A stretch of DNA of 64,000 nt, from assembly GCA_018663625.1 (NCBI GenBank), contig JABJPX010000055.1:1-64000 (forward strand). Direction: 5' to 3'. The translations under genes were made by a program, and so were the position numbers. A model generated the notes under the pieces. It saw nothing but the letters and a program-made list of their open reading frames with translations, searched no databases and was not told the origin of the DNA. Below, in pieces: positions 34,524-43,795 of this stretch; position 1 is the stretch's first letter, and each line of letters begins with the position of its first letter. Source of the DNA: Polaribacter sp. GTDB taxonomy: Bacteria; Bacteroidota; Bacteroidia; Flavobacteriales; Flavobacteriaceae.

Positions 34524-34997
34524 ATGAAAATCTTCAAAAAAATAGGCTATTTTTTATTAATTCTACTAATCGTTGCACAATTTTTCAGTCCAGAAAAGAA
34601 CGAAGGAAATTTGATTGCTGTGGTTCCTTTTTTAAACGAAACGAACCCACCCGAAAATGTAAAAATTATTTTAGAAACGACTTGTTTCGACTGCCATTCC
34701 AATAAAACCAATTATCCCTGGTACAATTCCATTACCCCAGTAAATTATTGGTTAGAAAGCCATGTAAATGATGGAAAAAAACATTTGGATTTCTCTAAAT
34801 GGTCGAGCTATTCTTTAAAAAGAAAAGAGCATAAAATGGATGAATTGCATGAAGAAGTCGCAGAAGGGGAAATGCCTTTAAAATCCTATACTTGGACGCA
34901 TACAGACGCTAATTTAACAGCAGCACAAATTGCGGCCGTTGTTAGTTGGGGGAAAAAAGTACAAGGAGATTACCAACAACAACTCAACGCAAATTAG
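34524..34997 (+). CDS. Haem-binding domain protein
   Basis: A 157-residue protein with an N-terminal membrane anchor or signal (about 8-22). The single CFDCHSNKTNYPWYN motif (CxxCH, about residues 51-55) is the c-type haem site of the haem-binding (DUF2776-like) family, followed by helices. It is probably exported and may serve a cytochrome assembly or transfer role; the partner is not seen. The next gene begins at the base after its stop. Confidence 0.82.
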   Translation: MKIFKKIGYFLLILLIVAQFFSPEKNEGNLIAVVPFLNETNPPENVKIILETTCFDCHSNKTNYPWYNSITPVNYWLESHVNDGKKHLDFSKWSSYSLKRKEHKMDELHEEVAEGEMPLKSYTWTHTDANLTAAQIAAVVSWGKKVQGDYQQQLNAN

Positions 34998-36242
34998 TTG
35001 TCAAAAAACACCGTACTTATTATTGGTGCCATTTGGGTAGAACCCAATTCTTCTGCAGCAGGTTCAAGAATGTTGCAGTTGATTTCGCAGTTTTTACAAC
35101 AACAGTGGAAGGTGGTTTTTGCTACTACTGCAATCAAAGGTGAAAAAGCAATGGATTTAAAATCAATTGGTGTAGCGGAAGCTGCTATTGAATTGAACCA
35201 TCCCTCTTTCGATGTATTTATAAAAGAAGTAAACCCAACAATTGTGTTGTTTGATCGTTTTATGATTGAAGAACAATTTGGTTGGAGGGTTGCAGAAAAT
35301 TGCCCGAATGCATTACGTATTTTAGATACCGAAGATTTGCATTGTCTGCGTAAAACAAGACATAAGGCATTGAAAGAAAAGCGAGTTTTTTCAAAAAATG
35401 ATCTGTTAAAAGAAGACATTACAAAAAGAGAAATTGCATCCATTTTACGCTGCGATTTGTCTTTAATGATTTCAACTTTTGAAATGGATCTGCTTCAAAA
35501 CTTTTTTAAGATTGACGAAAAATTACTGTACCACTTGCCTTTTTTGCTTTCTAAAATTGATAAAACACAAGTAGCGAGTTGGAAGCGCTTTAATGAGCGA
35601 AAACATTTTACCCTCATTGGTAATTTTTTACATGCACCGAATGTGGATGCTGTTTTGATCTTGAAAAACTCGATTTGGATGCAAATTCGGGAACGACTTC
35701 CAGCGGCGGAATTGCATATTTATGGGGCCTATCCAACACAGCAAATTTTAGAATTGCATAATGAGAAAGAAGGTTTTCTAGTCAAAGGATATGTATCAAG
35801 TCCTGAAGAAGTAGTTCGAAACACAAAAGTAGTTTTAGCACCCTTACGTTTTGGTGCAGGAATTAAAGGAAAGCTCACAGAAGCCATGGTCTTTGGTACA
35901 CCAAGTGTTACCACATCCATCGGAGCAGAAGGCATGCATGGGCAGTTGCCGTGGAATGGTTTTGTGAACGATGATTTTGAAGATTTTGCTCAAAAAGCAG
36001 TAGCAATCTATACTGATGAAAAGCTTTGGGTAGCTGCTCAGGAAAATGGAGTCGCAATTATCAATACGCACTACGATAAAGAAAAAAACGGCGCACTATT
36101 GATTGATAAAATCATTAATATTCAAGAAAATTTACCACAACACAGAATTGCGAATTTTTTGGGGAGTATGCTGCAACACCAAACCTTGCAAAGCACCAAA
36201 TACATGAGTAAGTGGATTGAGGCTAAAAATAGGTTGCACTAG
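34998..36242 (+). CDS. Family 4-like glycosyltransferase
   Basis: A 414-residue GT-B glycosyltransferase. The N-terminal domain begins with a nucleotide-fold strand, and the C-terminal donor-binding domain holds GAGIKGKLTEAMVFGTPSVTT, typical of group 1 transferases. The start is TTG at 34998, directly abutting the stop of the haem-binding gene; no in-frame ATG precedes the conserved sequence. Acceptor and donor are unknown, and no other polysaccharide gene is near. Confidence 0.82.
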   Translation: MSKNTVLIIGAIWVEPNSSAAGSRMLQLISQFLQQQWKVVFATTAIKGEKAMDLKSIGVAEAAIELNHPSFDVFIKEVNPTIVLFDRFMIEEQFGWRVAENCPNALRILDTEDLHCLRKTRHKALKEKRVFSKNDLLKEDITKREIASILRCDLSLMISTFEMDLLQNFFKIDEKLLYHLPFLLSKIDKTQVASWKRFNERKHFTLIGNFLHAPNVDAVLILKNSIWMQIRERLPAAELHIYGAYPTQQILELHNEKEGFLVKGYVSSPEEVVRNTKVVLAPLRFGAGIKGKLTEAMVFGTPSVTTSIGAEGMHGQLPWNGFVNDDFEDFAQKAVAIYTDEKLWVAAQENGVAIINTHYDKEKNGALLIDKIINIQENLPQHRIANFLGSMLQHQTLQSTKYMSKWIEAKNRLH

Positions 36243-36266
36243 TATTTTTATTAAATACTCTAGCCC

Positions 36267-38282
36267 TTATAACAATCCAGCTCTTTTTAATAATGCGTCA
36301 GGCTTTGGTTCCTTTCCTCGGAATCTTTTGTAGAGGGTCATTGGTTTTTCAGTTCCTCCTTTAGACAATATATTTTCTTTAAATTTAGTGGCTACTTCTT
36401 TGTTGAAAATTCCTTTTTCTAAGAAATATTCAAAAGCATCTGCATCTAAAACCTCTGCCCATTTGTAGGAATAATATCCTGCCGAATAGCCTCCCTGAAA
36501 AATATGTGAAAAGGCAGTACTCATGCAATTCCCTTCAACGTCTGGGTATAGTTTGGTGTCTGCAAAAGCAGTATTTTCAAAATCCTTAATACTACTTATT
36601 TTAGAGGGATCTTGTGAGTGCCAACTCATATCTAGTAGACCAAAACTCAATTGTCTTAACGTTTGCATTCCCTCATGAAAACTGGCGGATTCTTTTATTT
36701 TTTTAACATATTTCATTGGGATCATTTCTCCCGTTTCATAATGTTTTGCAAACAATGCCAAAGCTTCTTTTTCATAACACCAATTTTCTAAAATTTGACT
36801 GGGCAATTCTACAAAATCCCAAGAAACGGAAGTTCCTGATAAGCTATTGTAAGTAGTGTTTGCCAACATGCCGTGTAAGGCGTGTCCAAATTCATGGAAC
36901 AAAGTAGTTACTTCATTAAACGTGAGTAATGACGGTTTTGTAGCCGTTGGTTTTGTAAAGTTGCAAACGATGGATACATGTGGTCTTTCGTTTTTGCCGT
37001 TTTTAATTTGCTGTGGTTTGTAACTGGTCATCCAAGCGCCATTTCTTTTGCCTTTTCGAGGGTGAAAATCTGCATAAAAAACAGCAATAAAATCGCCTTT
37101 TGTGTTTGTTACATTGTAGGTTTTAACATCCTCATGATATTTATCTATATCGGTAACCGCTTCAAAATTTAAATCAAATAATCGCTGAGCAATGATAAAA
37201 GCACCATCAATAACATTTTCTAATTTGAAATAAGGTTTTAAAATTTCCTGATCTAAATCGAAAATTTCCTTCTTCAGTTTTTCAGAATAATAAGCACCGT
37301 CCCATTTTTGGAGTTGCGTTATTCCGTCTAATTTTTTTGCGTATGCTTCTAAATTTTTAAACTCCTCTTTTGCTGCAGGCTTTGCTTTCTTTAACAGATC
37401 ATTAGAAAAGGCAATTACTTTTTCAGGTGTTTCAGCCATTCTTTCTTCTAAAACAAAATGTGCATGGGTCTTATAGCCTAATAATTGAGCTCTTTGGTGG
37501 CGCAATTGTACAATGTCTAAAACAATTTTCTCGTTATTAAAGTCATTGTCTTGAAATGCTTTTTTACCGGCAGCAATGGCCATCTTTTTGCGCAGCTCTC
37601 GATGGTCCGCATAGGTTAAAAAAGGAATGTAACTCGGATAATCTAGTGTAAAAATCCATCCTTCTTTTCCTTTTTCAGTCGCTAATTGTAGTGCAGCCTC
37701 TTTTGCAGAATCGGGCAATCCTGAAAGCTGTTTTTCATCTACCAAGTGCATTTCAAAAGCATTGGTTTCTGTCAAAACATTTTCACCAAATTTTAAAGAC
37801 AATTTAGAAAGTGAAGCATCAATTTTCCGAAGTGCCGTTTTATCAACGTCATTTAAATTCGCGCCATTTCTTGCAAACCCTTTGTATTGCTTTTCTAGTA
37901 GTGTTTTTTGTTCAGGAGTTAGTGTCAAGTGTTCTCGATCCTCAAAAACAGTTTTTACTTTTTGAAACAGGGCTTGATTTAAAGTAATATCATTCCTAAA
38001 TTCACTTAGCCAAGGCGAAATTTCTTGTGCGATACTTTGAATTTTTTCATTGGTTTCTGCCGAATTTAAATTGAAAAAAATACTGGTAATTCGGTTGAGT
38101 CTTTCTCCTGTAAAATCTAACGCTTCAGTGGTGTTTTCAAAAGTAGGTTTTGCCTTATTTTCAACAATTTCCGCAATCTCTTTTTTCGCTATTTCGATGG
38201 CTTTTTTGATAGCAGGTTTGTAATGCTCGTTTGAAATTTTTGAAAATGGAGCAGTATTGAAAGGCTGTAAAAGTGGATTCAT
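36267..38282 (-). CDS. M3 family metallopeptidase (oligopeptidase/Dcp type)
   Basis: A 671-residue thimet-oligopeptidase-family protein. The zinc motif HEFGH is at residues 463-467, with the downstream glutamate ligand (about residue 492, in SWDFVELPSQ) and the PDVEGNCMSTAFSHIFQGGYSAGYYSYKW substrate region near the C-terminus. It hydrolyses short peptides. There is no signal peptide, so it is cytoplasmic; the family also includes periplasmic dipeptidyl carboxypeptidases. Single gene facing purE, which is 45 nt away. Confidence 0.93.
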   Translation of the reverse strand: MNPLLQPFNTAPFSKISNEHYKPAIKKAIEIAKKEIAEIVENKAKPTFENTTEALDFTGERLNRITSIFFNLNSAETNEKIQSIAQEISPWLSEFRNDITLNQALFQKVKTVFEDREHLTLTPEQKTLLEKQYKGFARNGANLNDVDKTALRKIDASLSKLSLKFGENVLTETNAFEMHLVDEKQLSGLPDSAKEAALQLATEKGKEGWIFTLDYPSYIPFLTYADHRELRKKMAIAAGKKAFQDNDFNNEKIVLDIVQLRHQRAQLLGYKTHAHFVLEERMAETPEKVIAFSNDLLKKAKPAAKEEFKNLEAYAKKLDGITQLQKWDGAYYSEKLKKEIFDLDQEILKPYFKLENVIDGAFIIAQRLFDLNFEAVTDIDKYHEDVKTYNVTNTKGDFIAVFYADFHPRKGKRNGAWMTSYKPQQIKNGKNERPHVSIVCNFTKPTATKPSLLTFNEVTTLFHEFGHALHGMLANTTYNSLSGTSVSWDFVELPSQILENWCYEKEALALFAKHYETGEMIPMKYVKKIKESASFHEGMQTLRQLSFGLLDMSWHSQDPSKISSIKDFENTAFADTKLYPDVEGNCMSTAFSHIFQGGYSAGYYSYKWAEVLDADAFEYFLEKGIFNKEVATKFKENILSKGGTEKPMTLYKRFRGKEPKPDALLKRAGLL

Positions 38283-38327
38283 TGAGGGTGTGATTCTTTA
38301 ATTTCTTAATGAGGGCTGCGTAGTTTT

Positions 38328-38807
38328 TTATTTCTTTACACGTTCTGAAGCTTTTTCTACCTTCAATTTTAAGCCCTCTTTATAAGCAATAATTCTGTCT
38401 AAGACACATGTATCTGAAGCGCCAATAATTTGTGCTGCTAAAATACCTGCATTTTTTGCGCCATCTAAGGCCACGGTTGCTACAGGAACCCCTCCAGGCA
38501 TTTGTAAAATAGACAAAACAGAATCCCATCCATCGATAGAGTTGCTGCTTTTTACAGGAACACCAATAATGGGTAACGGACTCATTGCTGCTACCATTCC
38601 TGGTAAATGTGCAGCGCCACCAGCACCCGCAATAATTACTTTTAAGCCGCGTTTGTGGGCATTTGTTGCATAGTCAAATAATTTCTCAGGAGTTCTGTGA
38701 GCAGAAACAATATCTACTTCAATTTGAATGTCAAAACTTTCTAAGATGTTGATTGCTTCTTGCATGATTGGAAGATCTGAATCACTCCCCATTATTATTC
38801 CTACCAT
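38328..38807 (-). CDS. purE: 5-(carboxyamino)imidazole ribonucleotide mutase
   Basis: A 159-residue class I PurE. GSDSDLPIMQ (6-15), SAHRTPEKL, the AGGAAHLPGM loop and GVPVKSS give the active site. It moves the carboxylate of N5-CAIR to C4 in purine synthesis. It follows purK by 47 nt, and the two make one pathway step pair. Confidence 0.96.
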   Translation of the reverse strand: MVGIIMGSDSDLPIMQEAINILESFDIQIEVDIVSAHRTPEKLFDYATNAHKRGLKVIIAGAGGAAHLPGMVAAMSPLPIIGVPVKSSNSIDGWDSVLSILQMPGGVPVATVALDGAKNAGILAAQIIGASDTCVLDRIIAYKEGLKLKVEKASERVKK

Positions 38808-38854
38808 AATTTTTGCTTTTTTGTCGAATGCACTTCGTTATTTTAGTTTTGCTG

Positions 38855-40012
38855 TTATTTTGAAATTACTCGAATCGTTTCTTTTACTTTTTGTGCAATT
38901 TCTCTTGCTTTTGCAATGTCATTATTAACAATCGTAACATGTCCCATTTTACGAAATGGGCGTGTTTCTTTTTTGCCGTAAATATGAGGTGTAACCCCAT
39001 CTATTTTTAAAATATCATTTATGTTTTCATACTCAACCGCTCCAGAAAACCCTTCTTCACCGACCAAGTTTACCATAATTCCAGCAACGGTACTTTCTGT
39101 ATTCCCTAATGGGAGGTTTAAGATACTTCTTAGGTGTTGTTCAAATTGATTGGTATAACTCGCTTCTATTGAATAGTGCCCAGAATTGTGCGGTCTTGGC
39201 GCTACTTCATTTACCAAAATTGTATCTTCTTTTGTTTGAAACATTTCAACAGCCAATAGCCCTATGAAATCTAAATCTTTTACCACTTTTAAAGCAATTT
39301 CTTGGGCTTTTTGAGCAACGGCATCTTCAATTCTTGCAGGACAAATCACATATTCTACTTGATTTGCTTCTGGATGAAACTCCATTTCTACTACTGGATA
39401 GGTTTTGGTTTCCCCTTCTTTATTTCTAGCAACAATGACTGCCAATTCATTTTTAAAGGGAATTAATTTTTCAGTAATGCATTCTACATTGGGCAAACTT
39501 TCTAAATCTGCGATGGTTCTTACAATTTTCACCCCATTACCGTCATACCCAAAACGAGCGGCTTTCCATACAAAAGGAAAATCAATGATGTTATTTTCGT
39601 AAGAGTGCTTTAATTCTTCTAAATACGCATAATGAGAATAAGTTGCGGTAGGGATCTGATGATCTATATAAAAATTTTTCTGTCTCGCTTTGCTTTGTAT
39701 AATTCGAAGTGTTTTGGGAGTAGGGAATATTGTTAAACCTTCCGCTTCGAGTTGGTCTAGCGCATCTAAATTTACATTTTCTATTTCGATGGTCAGCAGA
39801 TCTACTTGTTTTCCAAAGCGATATACGGTTTCAAAATCTAATAAATCTCCTTGTACAAATTGATTGCAAATTTGCGCGCATGGAGCCTTTTCATTCCCGT
39901 CTAAAATGGTTGTAAAAATATCGAATTTCTGGGTTTCTGCGAGTAGCATTCGTCCGAGTTGACCGCCACCAAGAACGCCCAATTTAAAGTCTGAAGAGAA
40001 ATAGTTTTTCAA
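38855..40012 (-). CDS. purK: 5-(carboxyamino)imidazole ribonucleotide synthase
   Basis: A 385-residue ATP-grasp enzyme that carboxylates AIR with bicarbonate. It starts with LGVLGGGQLGRMLL, then WKAARFGYDGNGVKIV (ATP-grasp loop), VNEVAPRPHNSGHYS (metal ligands) and HIYGKKETRPFRKMGHVTIV at the end. It is the first gene of the purK-purE pair, with a short gap to the Rieske-like gene upstream. Confidence 0.96.
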   Translation of the reverse strand: MKNYFSSDFKLGVLGGGQLGRMLLAETQKFDIFTTILDGNEKAPCAQICNQFVQGDLLDFETVYRFGKQVDLLTIEIENVNLDALDQLEAEGLTIFPTPKTLRIIQSKARQKNFYIDHQIPTATYSHYAYLEELKHSYENNIIDFPFVWKAARFGYDGNGVKIVRTIADLESLPNVECITEKLIPFKNELAVIVARNKEGETKTYPVVEMEFHPEANQVEYVICPARIEDAVAQKAQEIALKVVKDLDFIGLLAVEMFQTKEDTILVNEVAPRPHNSGHYSIEASYTNQFEQHLRSILNLPLGNTESTVAGIMVNLVGEEGFSGAVEYENINDILKIDGVTPHIYGKKETRPFRKMGHVTIVNNDIAKAREIAQKVKETIRVISK

Positions 40013-40066
40013 GATGTAATTTTAGTTGTGTCTTACAAAAATAACAATCTAATTGGATTTAAGCTA

Positions 40067-40486
40067 CTAAAAATTAGTGATTCGTATACTTGTGCCATTT
40101 TTTAAAACACGGTACTCTCTTGCTGGACAATTTGAACCATTTGTTTGAGGTGCACCTCCCAAGTGTACACTGTATTCGCTATCGTCACATTCGCATTTTA
40201 AAGTCAGTCCGTTTTCAAACGTCATTGGCGTACTACAATCGTTATTAGGGCAAAGCAAATCGAACGCAACAAAAGACGTGCTATTTATATTGAAGAGTAA
40301 AATGCCCTTGTTGCCGCCATTTAAAATTGTAAAACCTCCTGGTGTTTGTGCATTGATATTAATGGGGTTGTTTAAATCTGTGGAAACCTCAACGTTAATA
40401 TTCGGCAAACAATTGCCAATTTGAGTATTGTCTGCGCAGGCAAAAAATAAAATACAAACGAGCAAAAAAACACTTTTTTTTATCAA
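40067..40486 (-). CDS. Rieske-like lipoprotein lacking ligand histidines
   Basis: A small lipoprotein with lipobox LLVCILFFAC (Cys near residue 17). I choose a TTG start at 40486, which gives a normal signal (MIKKSVFLLVC); the ATG at 40540 would add 18 residues of polar leader. The C-terminal part follows a Rieske fold, with CPNNDC and KCECDDSEYSVHLGG where Rieske proteins have CxH and CxxH. Asn and Asp replace both His ligands, while four cysteines remain. It may hold a different metal site. It lies downstream of greA on the opposite strand. Confidence 0.75.
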   Translation of the reverse strand: MIKKSVFLLVCILFFACADNTQIGNCLPNINVEVSTDLNNPININAQTPGGFTILNGGNKGILLFNINSTSFVAFDLLCPNNDCSTPMTFENGLTLKCECDDSEYSVHLGGAPQTNGSNCPAREYRVLKNGTSIRITNF

Positions 40487-40513
40487 GATATTAGAGGGCT
40501 TAGTATGAAAACG

Positions 40514-40579
40514 TTTGCAATTTACAAATATTTTGTACATTTGTAGTCCAATCTCATTCCTGTTTTCAGCAATGAGATT
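40514..40579 (+). promoter_or_regulatory. greA promoter and 5'-leader hairpin
   Basis: TTTG (40514-40517) and TACATTTG (40536-40543), 18 nt apart, form a complete -33/-7 promoter, so the leader is about 140 nt long. A 9-bp hairpin AATCTCATT/AATGAGATT (40550-40579) followed by TTTTT begins at the predicted start of the RNA. It could stop early transcripts. Confidence 0.55.
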
Positions 40580-40687
40580 TTTAAATTTAAGTCCCCAATT
40601 ATTTATTTGTTACTACAAAGAGTATTTCTTTCAAACTAAATAAAAGGGATTGGTTTGAAAAAGGAACTAAATTTTAAATAAAAAAAA

Positions 40688-41161
40688 ATGAGCAATATAT
40701 CCTATTATTCAGCTGAAGGGTTGAAGAAATTAAAAGAAGAATTGTTTCAATTGGAACAACATGAAAGACCTAGAGTTACCCAAGAAATTGCAGACGCACG
40801 TGATAAAGGTGATTTAAGTGAGAATGCAGAATACCATGCTGCAAAAGAAGAGCAGTCGCATCTAGAATTTAAGATTGCAAAGTTGAAAAATGTAATTTCT
40901 AATGCACGTATTTTAGACGAAAGCCAATTAGACACCTCCAAAGTATTGATTCATTCGAATGTAGTGATTAAAAACACTACAAATGGTATGGAGTTCTCTT
41001 ACCGATTGGTAGCGGATTCTGAGACCGATGTAAAAAATGGAAAATTGTCAGTAAACTCTCCAATTGGGAAGGGCTTGTTGGGAAAAAAAGTTGGTGAAAT
41101 TGCTGAAATTCAAGTTCCAAATGGAATTATGAAATTTGAAATCATGAAGGTTTTTAGATAA
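40688..41161 (+). CDS. greA: Transcription elongation factor GreA
   Basis: A 157-residue cleavage factor for backtracked RNA polymerase. An N-terminal coiled coil (about 1-75) carries RDKGDLSENAEYHAAKEEQ, with the acidic tip residues Asp and Glu, and the C-terminal FKBP-like domain ends with SPIGKGLLGKKVGE. The gene has a 140-nt leader with a hairpin, and the HIT-family gene follows by 36 nt. Confidence 0.96.
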   Translation: MSNISYYSAEGLKKLKEELFQLEQHERPRVTQEIADARDKGDLSENAEYHAAKEEQSHLEFKIAKLKNVISNARILDESQLDTSKVLIHSNVVIKNTTNGMEFSYRLVADSETDVKNGKLSVNSPIGKGLLGKKVGEIAEIQVPNGIMKFEIMKVFR

Positions 41162-41197
41162 TCCTTTCAATTTTTATTAAAAAATAAATTCCAACTC

Positions 41198-41584
41198 ATG
41201 AGTATCTTCACGAAAATAATTACAGGCGAAATACCAAGTTATAAAGTTGCTGAGAATGCCGATTTTATTGCTTTTTTAGATATCAATCCAAATGCAAAGG
41301 GACATACACTTGTGGTGCCAAAAAAAGAAGAAAATAAAATTTTTGATCTGTCAAAGGAAGCTTATACGAGTTTAATGGATTTTTCTTACCAGGTAGCAAA
41401 AGCCATCGAAAAAACACTGCCCTGTAAACGTGTTGGAATGAGTGTTATTGGATTGGAAGTGCCTCATGTGCATGTGCATTTAATTCCACTGAATGCTATG
41501 GAAGATATTCAATTCATGAAAAAAGTAACTTTGTCAAAGGATGAATTTGTTGATTTGGCTGAAGAGATTTCAAAGAATTTTTAA
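41198..41584 (+). CDS. HIT family protein
   Basis: A 128-residue histidine-triad nucleotide hydrolase, with HVHVHL (His90, His92, His94) as the active site. It lacks the CxxC zinc pair of some HIT proteins at its start (MSIFTKIITGEI). It probably hydrolyses nucleoside monophosphates linked to amines. It follows greA, a common pairing, and converges with the histidine-kinase gene. Confidence 0.93.
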   Translation: MSIFTKIITGEIPSYKVAENADFIAFLDINPNAKGHTLVVPKKEENKIFDLSKEAYTSLMDFSYQVAKAIEKTLPCKRVGMSVIGLEVPHVHVHLIPLNAMEDIQFMKKVTLSKDEFVDLAEEISKNF

Positions 41585-41619
41585 ACAGAATTATTTTTTT
41601 GAGATTTCAAAAAAAGGAC

Positions 41620-42768
41620 TTAAACACGCGCTAACAAAATCTCAAATGTAGTTCCCTTACCGATCTCCGATTTTTTTACACTTATTTTCCCTTTGTGGTA
41701 ATCTTCCACAATTCTTTTAGAGAGTGACAATCCCAAACCCCAACCTCGTTTTTTTGTGGTAAATCCCGGTTTGAAAATTTGTTTAAACAATGATTTGTGC
41801 ATTCCTTTTCCGGTATCTGAAATGGTTATTTTCACGTGTTTTCCGATGGGAGTGATTGCTAGTTTTAAGGCTCCCTTTTTTTGCATTGCATCAATGGCGT
41901 TTTTGATAAGGTTTTCAATGACCCATCCAAAAAGCTCATTATTTAAATTAACAAATAGTTCTTTTTCCTCTGAAGAAAATGTGAATAAAATTTGTTTTGA
42001 ACTTCGAGATTCTAAATAATTATAGGCCTGTTTTGTAATGTGAATAATGTTTTCCTTTCTAAGTTCAGGAACAGAACCAATTTTAGAAAATCGGTTGGCG
42101 ATGGTGTTTAGACGATGTACATCTTTTTCAATTTCTGATACGTATTTATCATCTACCTTTTCCATTTTTAAAATAGTAATCCATCCTAGTAAAGAAGATA
42201 GTGGTGTACCAATTTGATGCGCAGTTTCTTTTGCCATTCCGGTCCATAACTTATTTGTTTCGGCGGCTCTGTTGGAACTAAAAAACAGATATATGACACT
42301 AAGGAATAAGATCAGAATTAAAATAAGTGCGAGTGGGTAATAGGTGAGTTTGTTTAATAGGTCAGAATCTCTGTAATAGATTAGTTTTTTGTTTTTTCCA
42401 TTATAGCTTATCTCAATAGGAGCATTTTCAGATTTCATTTTTTGCAATTGAGCATTCACATACATCGGATCTAGACTTTTTATAGAGTCTAAATTTTTAT
42501 ATTCAATCTCCCCAGATTCATTCACTAAAATCATTGGAATATCAGTACTGTTTTTAATGATCTTTAGAGGTAAATCTACGCTAGCATCTAAGTCTTCATT
42601 GTTAGACAGTTCTCTTTGTGCGGTTGCAAAAATTTCTATTTTAGCACGTTCTTCTTGTTTGAATTTCTGAAAAAATACAGCGGTATTCCAGAGGATTAGT
42701 GACACAATGATTAAAGAAATTAGAATGGCAATTCGTTTAAATAAAAGGGTGTTTGTAAGAAAGTTCAT
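41620..42768 (-). CDS. Sensor histidine kinase, orphan
   Basis: A 382-residue membrane kinase from the ATG at 42768. Two membrane helices (about 8-30 and 145-165) flank a periplasmic domain of about 110 residues; then H184 in AKETAHQIGTPLSSLLGW, N-box NLIKNAIDAM, and G boxes DTGKGM and GWGLGLSLS. A -7 octamer (TATATTTG, 42774-42781) ends 5 nt before this ATG, which would give a leaderless transcript and rules out the longer start at 42804. No response-regulator gene is adjacent. Confidence 0.9.
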   Translation of the reverse strand: MNFLTNTLLFKRIAILISLIIVSLILWNTAVFFQKFKQEERAKIEIFATAQRELSNNEDLDASVDLPLKIIKNSTDIPMILVNESGEIEYKNLDSIKSLDPMYVNAQLQKMKSENAPIEISYNGKNKKLIYYRDSDLLNKLTYYPLALILILILFLSVIYLFFSSNRAAETNKLWTGMAKETAHQIGTPLSSLLGWITILKMEKVDDKYVSEIEKDVHRLNTIANRFSKIGSVPELRKENIIHITKQAYNYLESRSSKQILFTFSSEEKELFVNLNNELFGWVIENLIKNAIDAMQKKGALKLAITPIGKHVKITISDTGKGMHKSLFKQIFKPGFTTKKRGWGLGLSLSKRIVEDYHKGKISVKKSEIGKGTTFEILLARV

Positions 42769-42847
42769 CAAAACAAATATAAAGGTTTCTTGGATATAAC
42801 TCATTTATGATTTTGATAGTATCTTTACATATCAATTAATTTTGCCT

Positions 42848-42890
42848 GCAAACAGAGAATTGAAAAATTTAAACATTTTCAATTGTTTGC
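42848..42890 (+). promoter_or_regulatory. Bulged hairpin in the flavin-reductase leader
   Basis: AATTGAAAA (42858-42866) pairs with TTTTCAATT (42876-42884), and GCAAAC (42848-42853) with GTTTGC (42885-42890), with a 4-nt bulge on the left arm. It lies 30 nt before the start codon. It does not match the FMN riboswitch. Confidence 0.4.
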
Positions 42891-42919
42891 GAGGTAATTG
42901 CTAAATCAAAAAATTAAGG

Positions 42920-43780
42920 ATGCTTTCAATAGACCCCAAAGAAATTTCGACAAGTAAATTACACGGTTATTTATTAGGTGCTGTTGCGCCAAGACCCATT
43001 GCATTTGCAAGTACGATGGATGCAAACGGAAATCCAAATCTATCCCCTTTTAGTTTTTTCAATGTGTTTGGTGCCAATCCACCCATTCTTATATTTTCTC
43101 CCGCAAGAAGAGTTCGAGACAATACCACAAAACATACCTTAGAAAATGCTTTGGCAACTAAAGAAGTGGTTATTAATATGGTCAATTATGACATTGTGCA
43201 ACAAATGTCTTTGAGTAGTACAGAATATCCTGCAGGCGTTAATGAGTTTGATAAAGCCGGTTTTACCATGTTAGCTTCAGAGAATATTAAGCCCTTTAGA
43301 GTTGCAGAGTCTCCAGTGCAATTTGAATGTAAAGTGACAGATGTAATTGGCACTGGTACTGAAGGAGGTGCTGGAAATTTAATTATTTGTGAAGTTGTAA
43401 AGATGCATATTTCTGAAGCTGTTTTGGATGCAGATGGAGCGATAGATCAACACAAAATAGATTTAGTAGCAAGAGCTGGTGGAAGTTATTATTCGAGAGC
43501 AAGAGCTGGTTTTTTTGAAATCTCGAAGCCATTAAGCACTTTGGGAATTGGAGTAGATGCGATTCCAGCAGATATTAGAAATAGCGCTATTTTAACTGGA
43601 AATAACTTAGGAATGTTAGGCAATGTAGCACAATTGCCTGATATGGTCGCTGTTGATAACTTTGCAAAAGAACATCCAAAATTTATTGGGTTAGAAACCG
43701 TAAAAAAACATACATTTGCTAAAGAGTTTTTAAACAAAAAAGAGGTAGAAAGTGCTTGGAAAGTGCTTTTAATTAAATAG
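42920..43780 (+). CDS. Flavin reductase-like protein
   Basis: A 286-residue split-barrel flavoprotein that binds FMN. Features are LGAVAPRPIAFASTMDANGNPNLSPFSFF near the start, ARRVRDNTTKHT, EYPAGVNEFDKAGF and an AGGSYYSR segment. It belongs to the DIM6/NTAB flavin-reductase-like family, which reduces FMN or serves as a flavin mono-oxygenase component; partner and substrate are not known. A DUF3127 gene follows 15 nt downstream. Confidence 0.87.
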   Translation: MLSIDPKEISTSKLHGYLLGAVAPRPIAFASTMDANGNPNLSPFSFFNVFGANPPILIFSPARRVRDNTTKHTLENALATKEVVINMVNYDIVQQMSLSSTEYPAGVNEFDKAGFTMLASENIKPFRVAESPVQFECKVTDVIGTGTEGGAGNLIICEVVKMHISEAVLDADGAIDQHKIDLVARAGGSYYSRARAGFFEISKPLSTLGIGVDAIPADIRNSAILTGNNLGMLGNVAQLPDMVAVDNFAKEHPKFIGLETVKKHTFAKEFLNKKEVESAWKVLLIK

Positions 43781-43795
43781 TTAAGAATATATATT

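Noticed and set aside
42820-42919. FMN riboswitch before the flavin reductase
   Set aside because: None of the conserved RFN-element segments are present; only a bulged hairpin is seen.
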